A stretch of DNA of 5,444 nucleotides from positions 1 to 5,444 of the forward strand of contig JAKFYP010000153.1 in the NCBI GenBank assembly GCA_021730835.1, in the 5' to 3' direction. The position numbers and the translations under genes were made by a program. Under the pieces are notes generated by a model. The model worked only from the letters and a program-made list of their open reading frames with translations. It was not told where the DNA came from and ran no database searches. Shown piece after piece: positions 1 through 5,444 of the stretch (its first letter is position 1; the number at the start of each line of letters is the position of its first letter). This DNA comes from Alphaproteobacteria bacterium (lineage in GTDB: Bacteria; Pseudomonadota; Alphaproteobacteria; Rickettsiales; UBA998).

Positions 1-127
1 TCCACCTGTGGGATGCTGGCCAACGATAAAGATACAGCATCCACCTGTGGGATGCTGGCCAACGATAAAGATACAGCATCCACCTGTGGGATGCTGGCCA
101 ACGATAAAGATACAGCATCCACCTGTG
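1..127. repeat. 39-bp perfect tandem repeat, truncated by window edge
   Basis: Three complete identical 39-base units lie at 1-39, 40-78 and 79-117. A fourth copy matches for 10 bases (118-127) and then diverges. The array is open at the left edge, so its true copy number is unknown. Each unit contains an inverted repeat, GGATGCTG (11-18) and CAGCATCC (35-42), with a 16-base loop, so a transcript would be a row of hairpins. The array ends in another perfect hairpin, CCACCT-GTG-AGGTGG (119-133). Because 39 is a multiple of three, several frames stay open. One plus frame would read repeated STCGMLANDKDTA and stop at 163-165, but no start or known domain is visible. There are no variable spacers, so this is not CRISPR. 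It is best read as a VNTR-type minisatellite of unknown role. Confidence 0.93.
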
Positions 128-153
128 AGGTGGCGCGCCCACAGTCGCAGGTG

Positions 154-210
154 ATAGCCGATTGATTGATGTGCAGTCACACCAGTAAATCGGCTATATC
201 GAGTTACTGG
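154..210. other. Two overlapping, mutually exclusive inverted repeats
   Basis: ATAGCCGATT (154-163) is perfectly complementary to AATCGGCTAT (188-197). CCAGTAA (182-188) pairs with TTACTGG (204-210), and this second hairpin continues inward with TCG/CGA (190-192 with 200-202) after one mismatch. The two structures share bases 188-192, so both cannot form at once. No U-tract follows on either strand, so neither is a standard terminator. The stretch lies just downstream of the entericidin-like gene and beside the tandem repeat, and nothing in 128-266 looks coding. Function is unknown; it could be a decayed palindromic repeat. Confidence 0.45.
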
Positions 211-266
211 ATGAAGGTGATGTTTGAGTTGTCGGATCGGATACGGTGTGATGAATCAAAAATACG

Positions 267-416
267 CTAGTTTTGCTTATTGCGCACATCGCGGGACGTG
301 CCGCTGATCGCCTCTCCGGCGCTTTCTAAATCCTTGCCTACCCCCTCAACCGTATTGCAGGCGACCAGCGCCAGCAACCCCATCACGATTCCCATTTCCA
401 GCAGCAGTTTGAACAT
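267..416 (-). CDS. Entericidin A/B-family small lipoprotein
   Basis: This encodes a 49-residue protein. Residues 1-7 carry a short N-region with Lys3, residues 8-19 are hydrophobic, and a lipobox L17-V18-A19-C20 marks signal peptidase II cleavage and lipidation at Cys20. The mature part, beginning CNTVEGVGKDLESAGEAISG, matches the entericidin pattern (C-N-T-x-x-G-x-G-x-D, then A-I-S-G). In E. coli EcnA and EcnB are a small antidote/toxin lipoprotein pair linked to stationary-phase lysis. In Alphaproteobacteria single copies of unknown role are common. Asn at +2 fits an outer-membrane destination by the E. coli sorting rule. The start at 416 is chosen over an in-frame ATG at 455 because GGAGG lies 6 bases upstream and the signal peptide begins there. 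It follows the decarboxylase gene on the same strand after 89 bases. No partner entericidin gene is visible. Confidence 0.88.
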   Translation of the reverse strand: MFKLLLEMGIVMGLLALVACNTVEGVGKDLESAGEAISGTSRDVRNKQN

Positions 417-505
417 GAAGGCCCTCCGGTAAGTATCGAATAGCAATAAATGCACCTCTCAGGTGTAGGACGGTTTTTTAAAAATAGCAACATGCCGCTT
501 GCGCA

Positions 506-2167
506 TTATTTCTTCTTCTCGGCGTCGCGGAGTTTACCGAGTTCTTCCCCCAGGCGCCTGAGTGAACGGCTGGAATCGTTGCGCGGCACAACCACCTCGA
601 TCAGCGCCATCGTGTCCATATCGGCCAGCGCTTCTTCCATGCTGCTTTTGAGCTTCTGCATGGTATCGGCGCGGTAGCCTTTTCCGCCCTGAATCAACTC
701 GCAGATTTTAGTGTAATCCCACGGCTGGATATCGTTAAACGGCCCATCGAGGATATTGCGCTGCGTGCCGTAGCCGTCGTTATTGAGCAGGAAGACGACC
801 GGCGCGAGTCCTTCCTTGACGGCGGTGGACAATTCGATACCGGTCATCTGGAACGCGCCGTCACCGACGATAATCATGGCGCGGGAATCGGGATTGGCGA
901 CCATCGCCCCCAGTCCGGCAGGCACGGCGAAGCCCATCGAGAGGTAATAGGCATCGGCGATAAAATTCTTGCGCTGTGAGGTGCGCAGATTAATCGCCCC
1001 GATCAGCGCATCGCCGGTATCGCAGACGACCGTGGCATCCTCGGGCATCATCGCCCCGAGCATAGCAAAGAATTTTTCGATACTGACCGGCTCATCGGGC
1101 GTAAATTGCGGCAGCAGGTTTTTCTCGGGGAACCTGACCGGATTCTCAAAAGCGGGTTTCGGCCTGAGGTTGCTGGCCAGCAGTTTTTCGAGAAACTCAC
1201 TGAAGACCACATGATCGTAGCGGCGCAGGCCGATCTGGATTTTCTCCGTCGTGGCGATGACGGTTTTCCTTCGGTTGAGATCGGCGGTGAAAAACCCGAG
1301 GAACATATCGGTAATGAACGCGCCGAGCATGATGACGCAATCGCTCTGCTCGACGAATTGCTGGGTTTGCGGCTCCGACAGCCCGCCGCTGTAGACGCCG
1401 ATATAAAGCGGGTTTTGTTCGCTGATGACGCTCTTGGAAAGCAGCGTCGCGGCAATCGGAATATTGAATTTCTGGGCAATATCAACCGCCAGATCGGTCA
1501 GGTTGTGGCGATGTAATTCGACATCGGCAATAATCACCGGGTTTTTCGCCTGCTCCACCATCTGGGTGAGGTCCTCGATGGCGGCGGCGAGATTCTCCGG
1601 CTCGCTGACCGGCAGCGGGATATTGGGCAGGGCGGGCGGCTCAATGGGCATATCCACCACGTCGAACGGCACTTCGATATAGCCGGGGCGGCACTGGGCC
1701 TGCACTTCCCGCACCACGCGCACAATCTCCGAGGCGGCGGTTTTCGGATCGAGCAGCACGGCGCTGGCGCAGGTCACTTCATCGAAAATACGGCGCTGGG
1801 TGTCGAAGGTGCGCACCTTGTGATGCAGAAGCGGGTCGGCTTTGCGATCCGAGGGCGAGGGGCCGCCGGAAATAACGATCACCGGGCTTTTCTCGGCGTA
1901 AGCACAGGCGACGGAATTGAGCATGTTCAGCCCACCGACGCAATAGGTGACGACCGCCACGCCCAGACCATGCACGCGGGCATAGCCGTCGGCGGCAAAC
2001 CCGACCGAAGGCTCATGGGTCATATTGATGAGCCTGATTGGCGATTTATCCAGCCAGCGGAAAGTTGGGAGGGCGAAATCGCCCGGGATGCCGAACGCAT
2101 GTTCCACCCCTTGCTGGTAAAGATAATCGAACAGGAACGAACCAACGGTATGGGAAGCAGCGGTCAT
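506..2167 (-). CDS. ThDP-dependent 2-oxoacid decarboxylase, phenylpyruvate/indolepyruvate decarboxylase-like
   Basis: This is a complete 553-residue protein, the usual length for the pyruvate decarboxylase family. These enzymes use thiamine diphosphate and Mg2+ to decarboxylate 2-oxoacids non-oxidatively to aldehydes in the cytosol. The N-terminal PYR domain (about 1-180) has GIPGDF with Asp30, HEPSVGFAADGYAR with the cofactor-activating Glu52, and the diagnostic His115-His116 pair. The middle domain is about 185-345. The C-terminal PP domain has the ThDP motif G435-D436-G437, 24 residues, N462-N463. From memory, the N-terminal half resembles Azospirillum brasilense phenylpyruvate decarboxylase, while the segment after NN (DGPFNDIQPWDY) resembles Zymomonas pyruvate decarboxylase. 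The catalytic Glu of classical pyruvate decarboxylases (NNxGYTIE) is replaced by Gln469, which argues against a standard pyruvate decarboxylase. Likely substrates are aromatic or branched 2-oxoacids, but this is inferred. CGGAG lies 8 bases before the ATG. No convincing terminator follows; 417-505 has only a 5-bp hairpin (453-465). Confidence 0.9.
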   Translation of the reverse strand: MTAASHTVGSFLFDYLYQQGVEHAFGIPGDFALPTFRWLDKSPIRLINMTHEPSVGFAADGYARVHGLGVAVVTYCVGGLNMLNSVACAYAEKSPVIVISGGPSPSDRKADPLLHHKVRTFDTQRRIFDEVTCASAVLLDPKTAASEIVRVVREVQAQCRPGYIEVPFDVVDMPIEPPALPNIPLPVSEPENLAAAIEDLTQMVEQAKNPVIIADVELHRHNLTDLAVDIAQKFNIPIAATLLSKSVISEQNPLYIGVYSGGLSEPQTQQFVEQSDCVIMLGAFITDMFLGFFTADLNRRKTVIATTEKIQIGLRRYDHVVFSEFLEKLLASNLRPKPAFENPVRFPEKNLLPQFTPDEPVSIEKFFAMLGAMMPEDATVVCDTGDALIGAINLRTSQRKNFIADAYYLSMGFAVPAGLGAMVANPDSRAMIIVGDGAFQMTGIELSTAVKEGLAPVVFLLNNDGYGTQRNILDGPFNDIQPWDYTKICELIQGGKGYRADTMQKLKSSMEEALADMDTMALIEVVVPRNDSSRSLRRLGEELGKLRDAEKKK

Positions 2168-2180
2168 AAGGATAACTCCG

Positions 2181-2217
2181 TGTCAGAAAGCCTGCGATTA
2201 CAGTGACTGTTCTGACA
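2181..2217 (-). promoter_or_regulatory. Inverted repeat in the leader of the decarboxylase gene
   Basis: TGTCAGAA (2181-2188) and TTCTGACA (2210-2217) form a perfect 8-bp inverted repeat with a 21-base loop. It lies in the 66-base gap between the DUF4167 stop and the decarboxylase start. On the minus strand the second arm directly abuts the CGGAG ribosome-binding site (2176-2180). It could be an operator, a leader hairpin affecting translation, or the stem of a weak terminator, but no T-run follows it. I could not find a convincing promoter here. Confidence 0.4.
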
Positions 2218-2233
2218 GCGATTGTCGCGCACG

Positions 2234-2935
2234 TCAATGAGAGGCTTCCTTGGGAGCGGGCAAAATATCGCGCAGCGAGGAACTGTCCGCTGCATCGCCC
2301 GCATTGCCGTCGCCTGCGGGCTTTGGCTCATAACGGGCGCGGGGTGGGCGTCCCCGGCGGCGCGGGCCGCGTTCCTGACCCTCTTCATTGCTCCTGCCGC
2401 GACTCTGGCGCTGCCTCGGCGCATATCCCTCCTGATCGAACCCGTCGGCATCATGGCCGTCGTCCGTCCGGGCATGGCCATAACGGCGCTGCGGGCGCTC
2501 CTCCTCATCGTATGGCATCGCGTCTACCTGCCCGTCCGCGCCACCATCTGCATCCTCGTCATCCATGCCGCTATCCTGATAGCCGTCCTGTTGTCGGCGT
2601 GCCTCATACTGCTCCTGCGCCGCAATCAGGATACGGCTGTAATGGTCGGCGCATTGCAGGTAATATTCCGACTGCACGCGATCACCCGAAGAAGCGGCGT
2701 CACGCGCCATGCTGATGTATTTCTCGCGCTGGCTCTTGGCATGCTGGCGCTGGCGCGGATTGATATGGCCCGAATCATCGGCGGGCTGCATGCTACTCTG
2801 ACGCCCCCGGCTGTGCCCGTGCCCGCCATCGCGCTGGCCACTGTATTTGCGCCGCCGCGGATTACCGCCGCCACCGCTGTTGTTGCTGTTATTATGGCCA
2901 TTATTACTATGGCCGTATTTTTTCCGCATGTTCAT
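2234..2935 (-). CDS. DUF4167 domain-containing protein
   Basis: This encodes a 233-residue hydrophilic protein. Residues 1-56 are low-complexity, rich in Asn, Gly, Arg and His. Residues 57-108 form the conserved DUF4167 core, with NPRQRQHAKSQREKYISMAR, then SSGDRVQSEYYLQCADHY. The rest is charged and probably disordered, with a PRRRGRPPRAR stretch at 191-201 that resembles an AT-hook core (RGRP). The family is largely restricted to Alphaproteobacteria and its function is unknown; the basic, disordered make-up suggests nucleic-acid or ribosome binding, but that is inference. The start at 2935 is supported by AAGGA overlapping the prmC stop codon, 9 bases separating the two genes, so translation is probably coupled. 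The prmC-DUF4167 order is typical. ATG 2929 is an in-frame alternative start. Confidence 0.9.
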   Translation of the reverse strand: MNMRKKYGHSNNGHNNSNNSGGGGNPRRRKYSGQRDGGHGHSRGRQSSMQPADDSGHINPRQRQHAKSQREKYISMARDAASSGDRVQSEYYLQCADHYSRILIAAQEQYEARRQQDGYQDSGMDDEDADGGADGQVDAMPYDEEERPQRRYGHARTDDGHDADGFDQEGYAPRQRQSRGRSNEEGQERGPRRRGRPPRARYEPKPAGDGNAGDAADSSSLRDILPAPKEASH

Positions 2936-2944
2936 AGCGTTTCC

Positions 2945-3811
2945 TTAAGATCGTGGGTGGGTTGAAAATAATACGGCGCGGGCAATGCCTGCCAGATCCG
3001 CTCTTGAGGGCAGGCTTTTAAGTCCCGCCCTGACTCCGATTTCCTGTATATCCCGCTCCTGCCCTGCGCCTGCTTCCAGCGCCAGCAGCCCTCCCGATGC
3101 AAGCAACTCCACCGCCTGTGGGATAATAAGGCGATATGCTTCAAGGCCATCCCCGCCGCCATCGAGCGCCGGCAGAGGATCGTAATCGCGGACATCGGGC
3201 AATAGTCCGGCAATGGCCCCGGAAGGAATATACGGCGGGTTGGCGACAATCAAGTCGTATTTCCCCTTTATCCCTTCACACCAGTTACCTTGCCGGAAAA
3301 CGCAACGCTTTTCAAGCCCGAGTTGCAGGCAATTGCGTTTTGCCACATCGAGCGCTGCCGGTGAGAGATCCACGCCCAGCCCGAAAGAACGGGGATATTC
3401 GCCCAGCAATGAGAGTAGCAGGCACCCCGATCCCGCCCCTAAATCAAGAATATTCAGAGCCTTGCTAGGGTCGGGGAAGAAATGAAGCGCCGCTTCAATC
3501 AGGGTTTCCGTATCAGGGCGGGGATCGAGCGTATCGCGGGTGACAATAAAATCATGCTTCCAGAACGACCGGCGGCCCGTGATTTTGCTGACCGGCTCAC
3601 CTCCGGCCCGCCGCCCTACCGCCCGCCGGAACGCTTGCGCCTTCTCCTCGCTCAGTTCTCCCGTATAACCGGCCAGCCTCGCTTCCCGCGTGATGCCCAG
3701 CACATGCTCCGCCAGCAATCGGGCATCTCCCGCCGCACCGTCAATCCCGGCGGCGGCCAGTTGCAGGATTGCATTTTTAAGCAATATCTCTGTTGAGTGG
3801 GATATCAACAC
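2945..3811 (-). CDS. prmC: Peptide chain release factor N5-glutamine methyltransferase
   Basis: PrmC uses S-adenosylmethionine to methylate the glutamine of the GGQ motif in release factors RF1 and RF2, improving translation termination in the cytosol. From the chosen start the protein is 288 residues, normal for the family. The N-terminal helical domain (about 1-75) includes LAAAGIDGAAGDARLLAEHVLG. PRPDTE is at 97-102, the SAM-binding DLGAGSG at 123-129, the catalytic NPPY at 191-194, followed by VRDYDPLPALDGGGDGL and the C-terminal GIARAVLF. The start is uncertain. No ATG fits the expected N-terminus; GTG at 3809-3811 has AAGG 8 bases upstream, and TTG at 3806-3808 is an alternative. An in-frame ATG at 3886 would add 25 residues unlike PrmC and lies in the tail of the upstream ORF. 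The gene normally follows prfA; here it overlaps an unrelated AT-rich ORF instead. Confidence 0.93.
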   Translation of the reverse strand: MLISHSTEILLKNAILQLAAAGIDGAAGDARLLAEHVLGITREARLAGYTGELSEEKAQAFRRAVGRRAGGEPVSKITGRRSFWKHDFIVTRDTLDPRPDTETLIEAALHFFPDPSKALNILDLGAGSGCLLLSLLGEYPRSFGLGVDLSPAALDVAKRNCLQLGLEKRCVFRQGNWCEGIKGKYDLIVANPPYIPSGAIAGLLPDVRDYDPLPALDGGGDGLEAYRLIIPQAVELLASGGLLALEAGAGQERDIQEIGVRAGLKSLPSRADLAGIARAVLFSTHPRS

Positions 3812-4160
3812 AACCAAGGCCTTTTTTCGGTAAGAATCCAATGGGAACCCAGTAAAGTGCCGGGTTTCTGGGATCGACCAGCACATCTATTTTTTTGCCA
3901 ATCATTACATATGGGGAGGGATCAAGAAAAATATTGTCACTCTTAACCGTATGAATCTCATCCCCGAAAGGAGATTTATACTTTGCTACGATATTCCACA
4001 CAAGATATGAATCATTCCCCTGCGAGACCAGCCAAATATCTCTTAATAATCTAAAAAGTGCAAAAAACGACGATTGTCTTTTGACTCTATTTTTCTCCAA
4101 GAGAAAAATAAAGTCGGTTACGCCGCATAAGCAGCGGGCTTGCCGTCGCAAGCCTGTCAT
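3777..4160 (-). CDS. DUF3592-like hypothetical protein, probably lacking its N-terminus
   Basis: This open frame encodes 127 residues. From about residue 50 it resembles the C-terminal domain of small membrane-anchored DUF3592-like proteins: a beta-rich segment with SDNIFLDPSPY (74-84) and IDVLVDPRNPALYWVPIGFLPK (91-112; the VDPxNPxxYxVxxxFLPK pattern). I recognise the pattern but cannot name a function. Such proteins usually begin with one or two membrane segments; here none is visible and the first 45 residues look unrelated. They also run through strong palindromes (4083-4154), and ATG 4160 lacks a proper ribosome-binding site. The 5' end is therefore probably lost or decayed, and this may be a pseudogene. 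Codons are AT-rich, unlike neighbouring genes, which suggests transfer. Its end overlaps the proposed prmC start by 35 bases, in the place usually held by prfA. Confidence 0.45.
   Translation of the reverse strand: MTGLRRQARCLCGVTDFIFLLEKNRVKRQSSFFALFRLLRDIWLVSQGNDSYLVWNIVAKYKSPFGDEIHTVKSDNIFLDPSPYVMIGKKIDVLVDPRNPALYWVPIGFLPKKGLGCVDIPLNRDIA
4083..4115. repeat. AT-rich perfect palindrome
   Basis: TATTTTTCTC (4088-4097) and GAGAAAAATA (4101-4110) are perfectly complementary across a 3-base loop. After one mismatch the stem continues with GACT/AGTC (4083-4086 with 4112-4115), giving 14 pairs in 33 bases. It lacks the GC-rich stem and trailing T-run of an intrinsic terminator. It lies within the open 5' part of the DUF3592-like ORF, which weakens the case that this part is coding. 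Confidence 0.75.
4137..4154. repeat. GC-rich hairpin
   Basis: GGCTTGC (4137-4143) pairs perfectly with GCAAGCC (4148-4154) around the loop CGTC. A small CCGC/GCGG stem (4123-4126 with 4134-4137) sits just before it. No T-run follows on either strand, so it is not a clear terminator. It may be part of a degraded repetitive element together with the palindromes on either side. Confidence 0.55.
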
Positions 4161-4203
4161 TCCAATTATTCAATTATTTTGGGAAATTGTTAAGTGGAAT
4201 GAC
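4156..4203. repeat. 9-bp inverted repeat flanking a 30-base AT-rich spacer
   Basis: GTCATTCCA (4156-4164) is perfectly repeated in inverted form as TGGAATGAC (4195-4203). The 30-base spacer is AT-rich. It lies 43 bases upstream of the -35 box of the thiC promoter, so it could be an operator. It could equally be the ends of a tiny mobile remnant, given the palindromes immediately to its left. No flanking target duplication was seen. Confidence 0.5.
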
Positions 4204-4245
4204 TATAAAATTCAAACTGACCCGCTATCATTTCCCAACTGCGCG

Positions 4246-4274
4246 TTGTCATCGGCTAAATTCCCTTGTATAGT
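4246..4274 (+). promoter_or_regulatory. Sigma70-type promoter of thiC
   Basis: A -35 box TTGTCA (4246-4251) and a -10 box TATAGT (4269-4274) are separated by exactly 17 bases, with each box matching the consensus at five of six positions. Transcription would begin near 4281, leaving a leader of only about 25 bases before the thiC ATG. That is too short for a thiamine-pyrophosphate riboswitch. Confidence 0.65.
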
Positions 4275-4306
4275 GCGGCCTCTTTCATCCTTACGAGGTA
4301 TATCCG

Positions 4307-5444
<1,138 letters not shown>

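Noticed and set aside
1..127. CRISPR array
   Set aside because: Units are directly adjacent and identical, with no variable spacers and no cas genes in the window.
1..165. Possible end of a gene encoding a 13-residue repeat (STCGMLANDKDTA), plus frame
   Set aside because: The frame is open only because the unit is 39 bases. Two plus frames and all three minus frames of the unit are open as well, there is no start or recognisable domain, and the array holds hairpins, so non-coding repeat DNA is likelier.
453..486. Intrinsic terminator (CACCT-CTC-AGGTG hairpin and a nearby T-run)
   Set aside because: The stem is only 5 bp, and the T-run is 8 bases away and on the plus strand, while both neighbouring genes are on the minus strand.
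1106..1516. Open frames on both strands inside the decarboxylase gene
   Set aside because: They are shadows of the 553-residue decarboxylase, which has complete family motifs.
2222..2965. Long plus-strand open frame with hydrophobic translation
   Set aside because: It is antisense to the DUF4167 gene, whose minus-strand frame has the conserved core, a ribosome-binding site and the expected neighbour. The GC-rich Arg/Gly codons give a hydrophobic mirror frame.
3812..3886. Longer prmC using ATG 3886
   Set aside because: The extra 25 residues do not resemble PrmC and fall where the other frame encodes the conserved tail of the DUF3592-like ORF.

Overview
The window looks like a chromosomal segment of an alphaproteobacterium. 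The best evidence is a prmC gene followed 9 bases later by a DUF4167 protein, a pairing that is characteristic of Alphaproteobacteria. An entericidin-type lipoprotein and a ThiC of alphaproteobacterial style agree with this. Most genes are GC-rich by eye, but about 3780-4260 is clearly AT-rich. No rRNA, tRNA, CRISPR array, transposase or phage gene was seen.

Layout, left to right. 1-127 is the end of a perfect 39-bp tandem repeat that runs off the left edge. 128-266 has no gene but holds two overlapping inverted repeats that could form alternative hairpins. Then come genes on the minus strand, read from right to left: an orphan AT-rich ORF resembling the C-terminal part of DUF3592-like proteins (3777-4160), prmC (2945-3811), a DUF4167 protein (2234-2935), a thiamine-diphosphate (ThDP)-dependent 2-oxoacid decarboxylase close to phenylpyruvate/indolepyruvate decarboxylases (506-2167), and a small entericidin-like lipoprotein (267-416). 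4083-4203 is a cluster of inverted repeats. On the plus strand, a good sigma70-type promoter (4246-4274) precedes thiC, which starts at 4307 and runs off the right edge.

How the genes relate: PrmC methylates the GGQ glutamine of peptide-chain release factors, and DUF4167 is its usual translationally linked neighbour. Its other usual neighbour, prfA, is missing and replaced by the AT-rich ORF. thiC makes the pyrimidine half of thiamine, and the decarboxylase uses ThDP as cofactor, but they are on opposite strands and nothing shows co-regulation.

The most striking signal is inside thiC. Two unrelated palindromic elements (4637-4780 and 4928-5006) sit in the coding sequence without breaking the frame. 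They add or replace protein segments in linkers between conserved ThiC blocks. This resembles in principle the Rickettsia palindromic elements found inside protein genes, but the sequences are different and I cannot assign them to a named family.
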